Positions 22,801-35,274 of a DNA stretch of 64,000 nt are shown piece by piece (position 1 is the first letter of the stretch; every line of letters begins with the position of its first letter). The translations under genes were made by a program, and so were the position numbers. Location of the stretch: contig NC_085121.1 in NCBI RefSeq assembly GCF_030269925.1, positions 9,689,501 through 9,753,500 of the forward strand, given 5' to 3'. The notes beneath the pieces were generated by a model that was not told the origin of the DNA, did not search any database, and worked only from the letters and a program-made list of their open reading frames with translations. This stretch comes from Bombyx mori. Its lineage: Eukaryota; Arthropoda; Insecta; Lepidoptera; Bombycidae.

Positions 22801-23054
22801 CCCTCATCCGAAAAATCGGGCACCATTTTTCGGTCGGAATCTATTGATCATGACACTAATCATAAATACCTCTTTAAAATATGTCATCAAAACATATTTA
22901 GACATTCTGTTTAGATATTTCGGGACCGACAAAATCTCTTCGGAACTATTTAAATAAAATAGTTTTATTCCGCAGTGAGTAAAACACTATTGTAAATTCG
23001 TTAAATATTTAATAATTAAGTGATTTTAGAGAGGAAGTCACAAGGAATGACGAT
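19851..23054 (+). repeat. Tandem array of a 1.43-kb unit (about 2.2 copies)
   Basis: Unit 1 spans 19851-21284 and unit 2 starts at 21285, an offset of 1434 bp that also holds at an internal anchor (ttgggttgta at 20121 and 21555). A third, partial unit starts near 22617 and lacks the first roughly 270 bases of the unit plus the end of unit 2. It is cut at 23054 by an R1-clade LINE fragment. Units differ by scattered substitutions and small indels. The frame at 20162-20464 and its counterparts at 21596 and 22754 (IKFHILSCLKHTKIIIKTYF) is shared but shifts between units, so a conserved protein is not convincing. The family is not recognised. Confidence 0.88.
20632..20663. repeat. Perfect 15-bp palindrome within unit 1 of the array
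   Basis: Arms TTTGAATCACTCTCA and TGAGAGTGATTCAAA are separated by AG. The matching place in unit 2 (about 22059-22090) has two arm mismatches, so the hairpin is not strictly maintained. Confidence 0.8.
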
Positions 23055-23976
23055 TGGTCGTAGGGCCGTCGAGGCGATTCACCCGGTTCTGTGAATTGGG
23101 TGAATCGTGACAGAGGACGCCTCACTTTCCGGCTCACGCAGGTGCTCACTGGGCATGGTTGCTTCGGTGAGTTCCTGCACCGGATCGGAGCCGAGCCAAT
23201 GGCAGAGTGCCACCATTGTGGTTGCCACTTGGACACGGTGGAGCACACGCTCGTCGCCTGCCCCTCATGGGAGGGATGGCGCCGTGTCCTCGTCGCAAAA
23301 ATAGGAAACGACTTGTCGTTGCCGAGTGTTGTGGCATCGATGCTCGGCGACGACGGGTCGTGGAAGGCGATGCTCGACTTCTGCGAGTGCACCATCTCGC
23401 AGAAGGAGACGGCGGGGCGCGTGAGAGACGCACAGGCCCGCCGCCGTCGAACGGGGCCCAGGGGGTGGATGTCGCCCAAGCCCTGGCTCTCCAAGTGTTT
23501 CGGGTCTCCCTCACATGTCGGCCTGGGGATCGGCGAAGGGGGCCTAAGAAGACGACATGCAAGCTGCTCTGCACGCGTATTTACGCGTGCAAGAGCATCC
23601 GGGTGATGGAAGGCTGGTTATCCTCAATCCACGCTGGTTTTGATCCAGCGGGGCATTCCGTAGGATAGACATTCTAACCGGCACCATCTAGGTGAGCTTC
23701 GGATAGCCTGCCGACCGAGAGGGCTGGTGGTCGTGGTGCCGACGACCACTGGTCTCGCATCCCGAGTGGGAGGGTGATGGGCGAGATGTGCTCCGCACTA
23801 AACGTTTCACTTTCCCCCTTTGCCTTTTCATGAGTTTTGTCTCATGCGAGGTTTGGATGCTGGTTGTTGAGCGACTGGAGGTTTTAGTCGGTTCAACTCC
23901 GACATGCCCCGCCCCCCATCCACAGTAGAGAGCGGAAGTCCGATTATTTCCTCATGACAAAAAAAAAAAAAAAAAT
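23055..23976 (+). pseudogene. 5'-truncated R1-clade LINE, 3' end of ORF2 plus poly(A) tail
   Basis: The sequence matches the LINE at 39825-40743 at high similarity. It keeps the cysteine-histidine knuckle (CHHCGCHLDTVEHTLVAC), the stop region near 23490 and the 3' UTR, and ends in an A run at about 23960-23976. A one-base deletion near 23090 breaks the start of the frame. It replaces the rest of the third unit of the tandem array; no target duplication is evident, so deletion or recombination may have followed. Confidence 0.88.
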
Positions 23977-23991
23977 GTATATATATATATA

Positions 23992-24384
23992 TTTAAGAGA
24001 TTTTATGACCTGGTACCTAAGACCTTTAGGTCATGTCTTACTGTAATTCTTATTTTTTATGAAAAATGATAATATGAAGTGAAATGAAATTAAGTTGATT
24101 AATATGAAACATGGCATGAAATTAAGTAAAATGAGATGATATGGTATGAAATATAATCTCAGTAAAATGTGGTTATTTACTGAGACTTTTTCAGTGGACT
24201 TTTTGGAGGATCCCGAGAAGATACGTTCAGCGGCTTTGTTTGATTTTCTCACATTTGTGCACTTTCACAGATACTAAGCAGTTAATAAACCACCTTTATT
24301 ACACATTTAAACCTGAAGAAACACTAAATACACAAAATAAAATAAATCACACAATTTCACTACTCGCGTTCCCGCCAATAAGTC
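23992..24384 (-). repeat. Poly(A) retroelement family X, copy 1
   Basis: It belongs to a roughly 400-bp family with four copies in the window (also 24397-24824, 45925-46304 and 59186-59588). Read on the minus strand, all start near 'gacttttt.gcggga', pass through 'tcgggatcctccaaaaagtc' and end in a T-run complement next to 'ggtcataaaatc'. The family name is not known to me. Confidence 0.7.
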
Positions 24385-24396
24385 ACTAAAATAATA

Positions 24397-24824
24397 TTTT
24401 TTAAATGATTTTATGACCTGGTTACTGAGACCTTTAAGTCATGTCTTATTTTTAATTTATATTCTTATTTTTATGAAAAATGATAATATGGAGTGAAACG
24501 AAATGAAATCAAGATGATTAATTTGAGATATTAATCTATTAGGATGAAATAGATTAATATTCCCATATCCTTGCATGATATGGGATGAAACATAATCTTA
24601 GTAAAATGGTGGTCATTTACTGAGATTTTTTCAGTGGACTTTTTGGAGGATCCCGAGAAGTTACGTCCAGAGGCTTTGTTTCACTTTCCCACATTTGTGC
24701 ACTTTCAAAGATATTAAACAGATAATAAACCACCGTTATTACACATTTAAACCTGAAGAAACACTAAATAGACAAAATAAAACAAATCACACAACTTCAC
24801 TCCTCGCGCTCCCGCCAAAAAGTC
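24397..24824 (-). repeat. Poly(A) retroelement family X, copy 2
   Basis: This copy is nearly collinear with copy 1 and lies 12 bases after it. Likely target duplications AAAATAATA occur at 24388-24396 and 24825-24833. It ends 150 bp upstream of the ZAD-BRCT start codon, so it may lie in that gene's promoter. Confidence 0.75.
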
Positions 24825-24973
24825 AAAATAATAATTATACACTGATCACCATAGATTATATCACCTTAGGTGTATTATCTATGTTTAACGCTATTCAAAT
24901 TTTGATTAAAATTCAAATTAAATAGGTAGATAAGCAGGAAGGTACCGTATAAAAAAAAAACGACGCCACCGAA

Positions 24974-27900
24974 ATGAGTGCTTGTTTTCAAAAATGTCGT
25001 TTATGCTTAAAACTTGGTGAATTCTGTTCCATATTTGATCAGGACGAATCTGTTAAATTATCTGAGATGGTTATGTCCTTTGCTAATGTGCAAGTAAGTA
25101 TTAATGTAGCATCTTCTAATAAATTTGTAAACAAATGGATATCACAAATAATTGTGTTTAAGCACAACAAAAAGTTAACTTTATTTTATCCCTTATCTAT
25201 TGGGTGGCCTCTGGTAGCCTGACGGGCTCACGGGCTCAACCTGAGAGAATTTGTTAACACTAGCCCTAGTAAGAGTAGTGCTTTTCAGAATCTACAACCG
25301 GGTCGGAATCTCGACCCAGTAAGAAGGTCCGGCAAGAAACTCAGTTGGTTCATTAATTTGATCAACTGTACACAGTAGTGATTGGCTACAGTAAAATTTA
25401 TAATGAGTAATAAAAAATACATTTTCAGATACACGAAGGTGATGGACTATCAGACCGCGTATGTACTTCATGTATTGAGAATTTAAGCACTGCTTACTTG
25501 TTTAAGCAACAATGTGAACGGATAGATTACTTGCTAAGGAAGTCTCCAGGTGTGTTTCACATATTATGGTTATGGTTGTCATTATTGTATTGGTTACCAA
25601 TAAATACAAAATATCTAAAATATTACACAAATAAATAACTGATATTGTTATATAAAAATATTTTACTTGCAAGTTTGTATATGAACACATAAGTCTCAAT
25701 ATACCCTATAGCTTAAATGTCATTATAATTAAGAGAAATTTTTTACAAAAGTAATATGTGAATAACGGATCCAGTTATTCCCACATGAAAGCTTAAATTT
25801 ATTAATGTGAGAGTGAACTTTCAATAAGTAATTAATATTTTATCCAAATTTTATTATACCAAAACCAAAATGATATTGTAAAAAAATTCAATTTTATTTT
25901 TATTTATTCAGACGTCAATATCAAGTCACCTCCAAATGCAAATTATGATGATTTTTTCAACCAAGAGTTCCACATTCATACTGAGCTTAATGATCTAAAA
26001 GATGACAATGAAGATAATGGTTTCATTAATACTAGTTCAGACCAACCACTAACTAAGCATCATGAAATCAGCGATGAAACAGATGATAGTGATGTTGATT
26101 CTATAAAATGCGTTGGGTGCAGTCAGTCATACAGCACCAAGGGGATGCACACATGTAAAACAACCTGCACAATTGAACAAAACGACTTACAAAGGTCATG
26201 CAGCGATGAAACGTTAATAGCTAATGATTGCACACAGAACATGTCTTCAACACCAGTAACACCAACTTCACCTCGATCTTCATTTGTGAATGTTTCTTGT
26301 GTACTCTGCACTAAAAAATATGATCAATATGATGATTATGTTATACATATCAACGAGTGCACAATGAATGTGAAACTTCAACATTTTGTATGCCCAATAT
26401 GCCATGAGATGTATACTGAAAAGCTGCTATATTTAAAACATTTAAGGATAACTCACTTTATCAACAATTCTCCAAAAACCAGTATCACTGATAATGGCGA
26501 GGACTGTGTTGATTTCCCTATATACAGTAAAGCCAAGCCCAAGTCAGCCCGACGTCAGATTGGTTGGTCAGTCGAAGATATTTATCAAGAAATTGATTTC
26601 AAACCTGCTGAGCAGAAATCGACACCGACCTCAAGTCCATTGAAGAACTTTTTCTCTAAATTGGGGAATGAGTGAGTCTATGTTCCAGTGCATGCCTCAT
26701 ATGTATCATGTTTGGGATGGCATTATAAACTACTAACATGGGAATATGTTGTTAGTTAATTGTACATTTAATATAAAAAATGCTTGGGTTACAGATGCTT
26801 CCTTGCTCCAGAAAGATAGTCTTCCATTCTTCAATATTTACCTCTATGGAATGTGTATGTACATACATTAAACAATGAGATGAATATTTTGTAAATATAT
26901 ATTATGTAAATTCTCGTAACATAATATGGTAATGGAACATTAAAAAAGGACTCCATTGGTTTATTCCAGAACTTTTAGTCGCCAGAGCACCCCAAAAAAG
27001 GTTAGTTTTCGGAAACTTGTCGAAAATGGCAAGGCAAAAGCTTCAATTCATTTGCCATTTCAAAAATATATACAAAATTATAAACTAAAAAAGAAAGCAA
27101 CAGCATATAGTCCTATTAAAGGGAAACTTCAGGTTGCTACTAAAATTCAGGCTTGCCTACCAGAAATTGTTTCAGGTAATGTTATATTTGTAAATTCATT
27201 CATCTGTCTATTTTCAAATCATTATTAGAAATATAAATTTCCAGACAGTGATTACAATTCACCCAGTGGCGCATCAGAAGATTCTTGGAAATTGAAGCAA
27301 AATTTAATTTGTGCATGTGATAAGAAAGTCTTCATGTTGTCAGAATCAATTAAGGTAAATAATACCTATTTATTATTATAATTAATGACTTGACATGAGA
27401 GTACCTCACTGTCTTTTCTGTCTAAGAGTATTACCCTGATATTACTGCTTCTGCTTAAGGGCTCGACCACCAAATTAATTTAGCACCTGGTTCAACAAGT
27501 ACAGATTTCTCTGTTTTGTCTGCTAATACCATTAGAAATAATAGCATCTAATAGCACCGAGTGTAGGTCAGGTGGATCCATAAGCAGTATCTAGAGTGAT
27601 GACTGTAATCATCAGAAACGATAAGTTTAAGTTATCATGGTCAAAACAATAAAGTGCTTGGTGTACTCATATCGAGCAATGTTATGACATTGTTCAAATC
27701 TCACAGGCAGCTACCGCTTTTTGTTTCATAAATAACTTACCTAACTCATGTTAAATTATATCCACCATAAAAGAAATTAATTAAATTATATTTATTAAAA
27801 ATTATTTTATTCGAGCCGTACACCCCAGCAGAGGGTGAAGAAAGAATGATGATGATTAAAAATTATAAACAATCAGATTGTGATCTCAAATTTCAAAGAG

Positions 27901-30246
27901 GGTGGCGACATTCGCATCGTGAAATTTACTTAATTCACCACTTACAACTTATGTACCTGATATTGGATGGCAGAACTTAAAATGAGGCATAAATAATAAA
28001 GGCAGCCTGTGAAAAAATATAACATGCTTTCAGTATTTACAAGGAGGGCTCTCTTAATCTGCTTTCGTTCTGAATTCAAATCGCATGTCCGGTTTGATAT
28101 GAATATTCTTTATAATTACACTTTATAAATGTTTCAGGACCGTGAAAGGATTACCGCCATGGTAAACGAACTAGGTGGCGTAGTTGCGGAAAACACTAAA
28201 ATGGAAATGTTAGCGACTCACTTTATATGTTTGTTACCGAATGATACATTTACTGGCATGATGGTTTGTGCTCTCGCTACCGGCAAGTGGCTGCTTAGCA
28301 TCAATTTTATCTACGACAGCTTTAGATGCAAGAAGTTCATGCAGGTAAAACAATTTAATACACAAATCTAAAAATTAATCTAAATACTAATGTGAATACA
28401 TTCTTGAAATCAATACAATATAATACAATTCATATCTTGAATACAAATCTTAAAGAATTTCAAATTTTCACTCATTCACTCATTGGAAAATGCATTCCCA
28501 TTACCAAGATCAGAAGTGATCAATTATCTGCCCATTTCAGTTGTTGCTTATATATTCTCATAAGAACCATGTTAATTTTCCATATATTTTAAATTATATT
28601 TAAGTAATCCTGTATTAATTAATTTTATTTTAATACTTTCTCTATTTTATAATGTATGTATGTACTTTTATATCTTATACCTTTAAACGAGCAATTCTTG
28701 TATACTAATATATAATTATATAATCTGAATCTTGGAAACGGCTCCAACGATTTTCATAAAATTTAGTATACAGGGGATTTCGGGGGCGATAAATCGATCT
28801 AGCTACGATTTATTTTCAGAAAATGTTGTTTTATTCGTGTTTTCAATAATCAACTCTTCCCGACATCTATTGGCGAATAATAATACTATTTCTCTTAATT
28901 GAGGGCAACTAACCGCTTTAAAGACACAACAAGATGGCGTTATCAAAAAAAAAAACCATCGTCTAGTTTTATATTAATGTGAGGTTTTGGTCAAATTAAC
29001 ATTATAAATAGTTTATTTGTTAATGTTAAATATTATTGAGTAATTGAACTCGATTCATATTTTCCTTCAATGGTTGTCTAGAAAATGGTATCTTAAGCTA
29101 TAAGATCACCACTATTTTACTTTTTTTAAATTTTATTCATGATATATTTTCTTTTTCTTGATGTGCTTAAAGAATACTCTGAAACAATAAAAAAAGTGTG
29201 ATGTATGTCCCCTTGTTATTTTATATAACATAAGTTTTTACCACAATAACTAAGCAAAATTTTATTTATTAAAATGAGTTAAGGTAAGAATAAAATGAAT
29301 ATAAAAAAGACCCATATCGTCTAACACTTCTACATATTTTTATAAGAACATTGATATTAGAACAACATTTTGAACAGGAATCTCTCTATGAATGGATGAA
29401 ACACCCGAAAATATTAGAAATCGATAGCACAAGCGTGGAGGTTGCAAGAGCCGCTGTCTACTGGCATTTAGAACTGCAGAATCTTGATGCGAGATTTCCA
29501 TTCGAAGGAAAACAAGTTGTTCTTATCATGAAGAAGAAGTACAGACAATATTACCAAATGATATTCAAAACGCTGAAAGCAAAACCAATCACTTACGATC
29601 CTAGGTAAATTTCATTTATATATTTTATTGAAATAGATTAGACGAGTTAAATTAATAAATACTTCTATTTTCCTAATTATTTCTTCTGAAATTTTACACA
29701 TGATCATATTGTCGTATATAAAATGTACTATACACATTTTATGAACATAGCCTCAGGTGTTATTAATAGTTAACTGTATGTTATTAACTAGTTAATTGTG
29801 AGAGTATATGAATAATGGTTGTTTATTGTTAATTCTTGATAGCAGATAGAAATATATTGATTGCTAAGTATTAAAGTATTACAAAATGTCGTGTGTATCC
29901 TATATTACCAAAGTCTATGGACATCATAGTGTGCCACCAAAGAGTATCATGTATTATGTTTGTTTGAAAATATGTTTTTGAGGAAAATTGCAAGTGTAAA
30001 TTTATTATTTGTAGGACCCCAGGCAGCTGCTGCACGGCAGACTACTGTTTCGTCGATATGAACATCATTCAGAGGGTGAAGCTTCGTTTTTTCGCTCGGC
30101 ACAATGTTCCCGTTTTCCCTTACCAATATGTTCTTGTTTATCTGTTGAAACGAGGTCGCGTTGAAGACGAATATAAATATCTCCTGCAAGACTGTAAGAA
30201 AATAATCTCACCGGACACAATGCATTTATTAAACGATACGTTTTAA
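24974..30246 (+). CDS. ZAD / C2H2-like / tandem-BRCT protein, eight exons, 660 aa
   Basis: Exons: 24974-25093, 25429-25549, 25912-26671, 26970-27175, 27245-27354, 28138-28344, 29378-29604 and 30015-30246. All have GT-AG borders and the phases sum to exactly 661 codons with the stop. Exons 1-2 encode a ZAD-type zinc-binding domain (C8, C11, C52, C55; KCRLCLKL and VCTSCIENLSTAYLF). Exon 3 encodes an acidic Ser-rich linker and Cys/His fingers near residues 147, 209 and 240, the last a good C2H2 (FVCPICHEMY...HLRITH). Exons 4-5 are basic. Exons 6-8 encode tandem BRCT repeats: NELGGVV, ATHFICLL and GKWLLSINFIYDSF in the first, and a diverged second (FEGKQVVLI... ending near FFARHNVPVFPYQYVLVYLL). 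BRCT pairs usually bind phosphopeptides in DNA-damage signalling; ZADs mediate dimerisation in arthropod nuclear proteins. A nuclear chromatin or DNA-repair role is inferred. The exact ortholog is not recognised. Confidence 0.87.
25205..25372 (-). repeat. Antisense jockey-type LINE 3'-end fragment in intron 1 of the ZAD-BRCT gene
   Basis: The reverse complement resembles the 3' UTR of the jockey copy at 62045-62235, including the 'tttcttgccgga' loop region and the 'ctagggct' end. It is diverged and lacks coding sequence. Confidence 0.6.
28690..28945. repeat. Diverged moth dispersed repeat in intron 6 of the ZAD-BRCT gene
   Basis: Phrases such as 'ggaaacggctccaacgattt' and 'caggggatttcgggggcgat' are typical of a repeat common in lepidopteran genomes. 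Its class is uncertain; I place it only as a dispersed repeat. Confidence 0.4.
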
Positions 30247-30762
30247 GATTGTGCACATAAAAAAAGACTTATCCTTTAAGACATTATTAATTATATTTAA
30301 AACTTAGTTTAGTAATACGTTAATATCAAATTTAAGTCCCTTTTTTAGATAAGAGAAGGGAGGGAATGAGACGAGAAACAGCAATATGTTGATAATTTAG
30401 GTAAAATAAAACATATTATATAATAATTATGATTTGTCCATAAAAATTAGTTGTGTACAAACAAGATTAAATATAAATTGAGAATTTAAATAATTAAATT
30501 TAAAAAAAAAAAAAACAATATTCAATTCGATGTTATGTTCGTCGGATCGTACGATCTAAAGTGCCTGTTCACCATTTAAATGTTATGCCCGATACTTGTA
30601 CAGTCGTGTGCTTCAGTTTGTATAATAGATAAAATATATTTTGGAATTGAGAAATAAATAACTATTCATAAAAATGTTATTCGAATTAAGAATATTTGTA
30701 TAATATGATAATTTATGAATGTTATTTGATTGATTATTGTAATAATTGTAATTTCGAAGTCG

Positions 30763-30800
<38 letters not shown>

Positions 30801-31510
30801 CAAATTGTTAAATATCGGAAACAGGGGTGTGTTGAAAATACGTACGTACAAGATTACATAGGGAGTTTCTTAAAATCATATGTTATTAGATAAGACACGA
30901 ATGGATCAGGAATAGCTTGTGTTCAATTAGTACTCTTTTTAACTATAATTTTATCGTTGATGCCCTACGCGGCTCTATTGAAATATTACTGCACGCGATG
31001 TTCACCACATACTTGTTTTTTTGAATTAACTTGGTGTTAATTTTAACTACGGAGGTCCTGTCACCACATCTCCCGCACCGAACGCTACCTCTGTTCACCG
31101 GTAGTCTTCTAGAAACGTTTCAAAATTTAGGAAATCATAAAGTTGGACAGAAGAACATTAAGAAATCTGAGCCGCAATATTAATGAAATAAAAATATATA
31201 TATTTTAGAAATCGGAATTGTTCTAATTGCCTTAATGTTTTTATTTTAAAGAAATTGATTTACGTTTTGTTAAAAAAAAATTATATAAATAATATAACAT
31301 AGTAGATATACGTGACAGAAGTGAAACTTCTTTGACTAGAGAGAAAGGAACGAGATCTATTCTAATTTTTTTGCGATTGAAACACATATTTTGTTTCCTC
31401 TTGGCATTCATTGCATTCGTAAAGTATGCAAATTGTATTAGCTTGCTGCATTAGATCAAATATTTAGTGTATTCACAAATATATAAAAAATACACTACTC
31501 ATCAACATAG
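30247..31510. other. Intergenic AT-rich stretch with a TA microsatellite
   Basis: A (TA)n run of 16 units occupies 30765-30796. No gene or recognised repeat was found in the rest. The 3' UTR of the ZAD-BRCT gene probably takes up the first few hundred bases. Confidence 0.5.
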
Positions 31511-31794
31511 ATATGAGTCGTCTATTATCAAAGGTGGCAATCTGTACATTTGGACAAAAATTTTTTATTGATAGGTCAATACAGATTTATTTGAATATAA
31601 TCGTCTCCTTCAAAGAATACGGTTCAAAACCTGCATTAAATAAAGGTTAATAGTTAACCTGTTATTTATCTAAGATGTCGTTCCGAAGAGTTTTGTGACT
31701 GCCAATATAATACAAAGTCAATAATTCGTTTTTCTGATTTACCAATCATTGTCCAAAAGTCAGATTGCCGCCTTTGATAATAGTCGACTCATAT
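31511..31794. mobile_element. Small MITE with long imperfect inverted termini
   Basis: The first 45 bases (atatgagtcg...ttatcaaaggtggcaatctg) pair with the last 45 with a few mismatches. The flanks are AT-rich, so the target duplication cannot be decided, though TA is possible. It is non-coding. Confidence 0.75.
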
Positions 31795-33950
31795 ATACAA
31801 GGTGTTGCAAAAGTACCCGTAAAGCCGAAAGGTGGTTAAATGAGGCCTTATAATGAATCCAGCCACACACAATATTTAAGAACCGTAGTAACGCTGTATA
31901 ACATATCCCAAAAATATTATTATTTTCGCTGATGTGCGAACCCTATTTCAGTAAAATTAAAAAGTAAACTACCTACATTTGAAAAAAACTCGAAACAGTA
32001 GTAGTAGGTATATCGATTAGAAGATTTGAAAATGACAACATATATTTTGTTTTTCCAACTTGACATTTTTTGAAGCTAGTACTTGAGTATAATGACATCC
32101 TTGTATTGAGGTAGCAAACATTTATGAATGAAAAATAGAAAAACTATTAAAGTAGACAATTATTAAGTAAAATAGGTACGTAGGCCTTTCTGATAAATAA
32201 TCTTGTTCCCTGACATGACAGCTTACTAGGGTTGACAAAAATTTTGGCTTTGATAATTAATTATATTTTGACGGGTATTTTGTAACACATTGTATTTGTA
32301 TTGAAGCAATAAGACAACCTAAGAGTCATTCCCCGATCATGAAAAACCGAAAATTTTACGGAATTTTTGCTATTTTAGTTACACATGCCTTATTTGCAAA
32401 TAGATAGATCCTTTAGGTACCAACCGATTTTTACTAAATAAATAATACACGAAGTGCAGTTCCGCTACGAGAATTCCTTATCAAGTTACTAAAAAATTGA
32501 ACGTTTGTGATATTACAAAAATCATGCCCACAGACTTTAGCTATTGCAAATTTTAATAATTGTTATCATGTACATATACGATTGTGTGTATTAAATTCTC
32601 TTGCATGTCGACATCGGTGGACATTTGATTTCCTGCTTCTCGATTTTAACTGTAAGAAAGAAAAAAAAAGTGTTGGTATTGTGCTGACTACCGTCTAATT
32701 AACTAAAAAAAAATATGACAGCTACATAAGTTTCTTAACACAAAGAACTAACAGTATCTTGGGGTCTGGCAATTGTTTGTTTGTTTGACTTGGATTTTCA
32801 TCTTTAGGATAAGATGAGCCCAGTCTAGTTCTCTATGACTTTGCGTAGAATCAACTACATGCTCTTTAGCGATTATTAGGATTATACATATGTCCAATGT
32901 TATAAAATAGCTAAAGCTCTCCAGATTATATTGTCAAACGAAATATGTACTACCTCTCAATAAAAACTAGCTAATTGTGTAGGCATTGTTGACACTAGTG
33001 TTAGTGTTTATAGAAAAACGAAGACTTGGTAGAGAATGTAATTATTAAATAGCACTTTTATTTAAAAAATATGGTCGACAAAGACTTGAGCGTTGTTGTT
33101 GAAATCATTTTTCGTTGACATTCTTTAGTTACGTCCTCAAGGATTTTACTGTAATGCTAAAGCGATTTACCATAAAAGTAAAATACTTTATGACTTGCTT
33201 GTCTATGAATAGAGTTTGTTTTTGTTGATCGGCTATATTTATCATTAACAACATTATGTAATTTAATTTTAATAAAAAATGGACATAGTGAAAATTATAA
33301 ATAAATTCTTAGTATCAAAAAGCGTTTTATATTCTAATTATATTATTTCTAATGTTATAATTATGTAATTACAACTACGACTCGTGAAAACCCAAGAAGA
33401 TGATATAAATTTGGTTCTCATGTCACTCACTGGGCATCGAATAAAATAAATAGACATGTGAATGTAATTTTTAGTAAGCTCTAACGACCAACAAAATGAG
33501 ACAAATAATGAGAGTAGCCACTGTGTTGCCAAAGCACGACTGTTTGAATAGAGGGCAATCGTACAAATTGACCAAAGTACCCACTTTATTGCAAAATGCA
33601 CTTTGCTGCAAAAATGCTTTGCATATTGAATAAGTTACGTTGGTGCCTTGGGCAAACCGTCTAGCAGCCAACGTTTTAATACATTCATTTAGAGGTATAT
33701 CGTAGTTGAAGAGTACATAGTCGATTGTTTGAATACTTCAAAATGGACTGTAGTTTTCAGTAAGGAAAGAGTTCTAAACTAGAGACTAGCTCCTGTGTTA
33801 TAACATCCTGCATTATAAGGTCCCACTGATCTTATCAAAACCTTAAGTTTTCTAAGTAATAACTTCTTTAAATCATAAAATAATAAAAATATTGAAATAA
33901 TAAAAGACAATATTGATACGTTGTTAAATTAACGTTTACAAAAACGATTG
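31795..33950. other. AT-rich stretch without recognisable genes
   Basis: Only short frames with no domain signature occur. No paired splice sites bounding a coding-like block were found. Confidence 0.5.
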
Positions 33951-33960
33951 ACGGTGATGT

Positions 33961-34210
33961 TCTTATCGAACGCGTCGCTTGCAACGAAGGGCTTCGCGAG
34001 TAAATTAACCCACAGACACAGCCCACTGAGTTTCTTGCCGGATCTTCTCAGTAGGTCATGTTTCCGATCCGGTAGTAGATTCTGCGAATCACTGCTCTTG
34101 CTAGAGTTAGGGTTAGCAACGTCGTCAGGTTTGAGCCCCCTGAGCTTACCTACTTATTAGGTTACGCTTAAATAGCCTCTCAGGCTGTCAGCATAGGTAG
34201 GAAAGAAAAA
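33961..34210 (+). repeat. 5'-truncated jockey-type LINE, 3' UTR only, with target duplication
   Basis: It matches 61995-62240 from the C-terminal arginine-rich codons to the A-rich tail. It is flanked by the perfect 10-bp repeat ACGGTGATGT (33951-33960 and 34211-34220). The 3' UTR stem-loop is present at 34022-34055 with one mismatch. Confidence 0.85.
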
Positions 34211-34434
34211 ACGGTGATGTAGCATTTATTTGGTTATCGTGTCGCATCTTAGGGCCATTCCGTGCAACGTTCACGTTCATTGCTTCAATAATTTATTAGG
34301 CCTTTACCTATGAAGATTCCGTTACACAATACTGGCCATTTTAAACGTAATTTATGGTTGACTGGCAATAAATTCTACATTCAAATGAATTTTATTTGAA
34401 AAATATGGAATACTATTTTCAAATTATATTATTT

Positions 34435-34688
34435 TACTGGTGGTAGGACCTCTTGTGAGTCCGCACGGGTAGGTACCACCACCCTGCCTATTTCTGCCGT
34501 GAAGCAGTAATGCGTTTCGGTTTGAAGGGTGGGGCAGCCGTTGTAACTATAATTGAGACCTTACAACTTATATCTCAAGGTGGGTGGCGCATTTACGTTG
34601 TAGATGTCTATGGGCCCCAGTAACCACTTAACACCAGGTGGGCTGTGAGCTCGTCCACTCATCTAAGCAATAAAAAAAAAAATAAAAA
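34435..34688 (+). repeat. Bm1 SINE, 5'-truncated
   Basis: It starts with 'tggtggtaggacctcttgtg' and ends with an A-rich tail (caataaaaaaaaaataaaaaaa). The tRNA-related head is missing. Confidence 0.9.
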
Positions 34689-35159
34689 AATGCAGGCATT
34701 AGTTATTAAATAATAAATAATAATAGCGTTTTGCTTTCACCACATTTGTACCTTTTTTATCAATAGGAACGTAATAAAAATATAAGTAATTATGGAACAT
34801 GAGTTCCGTTGCGGTAACAATGCCGCACAAACGGTTCACAAATCTAATAGTAAGTAATGACGTGTAAAAATGAAGACTACAAAAGAACGCACGACTCGAC
34901 ATTTTGTGTGAAAGTTTCCAACATATCTAGAAATTTTAATCTAAAAATATGAGCCTCGTGGTCTCTTGAAACCTAAATCCTGCGACGACGAATAAAAGAC
35001 GCAGCAGTTTTCAACGTTAGTATCAGAACAATATTGTTCCATTTGCATCAAATTGGCATGGTAAGATAAGTTGTTATGTGGGTGCCGCACGAGCTGAAAG
35101 AGACGATCACCAGCGCGACGAACGTGTTACCTATGGTATGTCTTGTATTGCATAACAGC

Positions 35160-35274
35160 GTGCTTAGTGCGAGTTTTTTTTAACTTCTCAAGCGTAAAAG
35201 CTAACTTAAATTTGTATGGTGCTGGAACAGCGCTCCTGGCGGTAAGTCAGGGGCAAAATACTCGCACTAAGCAC
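35160..35274. mobile_element. 115-bp MITE with inverted termini
   Basis: The ends are GTGCTTAGTGCGAGT and its complement. A related but one-ended copy lies at 49707-49810. It encodes nothing. Confidence 0.7.

Noticed and set aside
23009..23668. Antisense and alternative-frame ORFs over the R1-clade fragment
   Set aside because: Overlapping frames of GC-rich LINE coding; only the sense frame with the Cys/His knuckle is meaningful.
30765..30796. (TA)n run considered as a regulatory or structural site
   Set aside because: An ordinary microsatellite; no associated gene signal.
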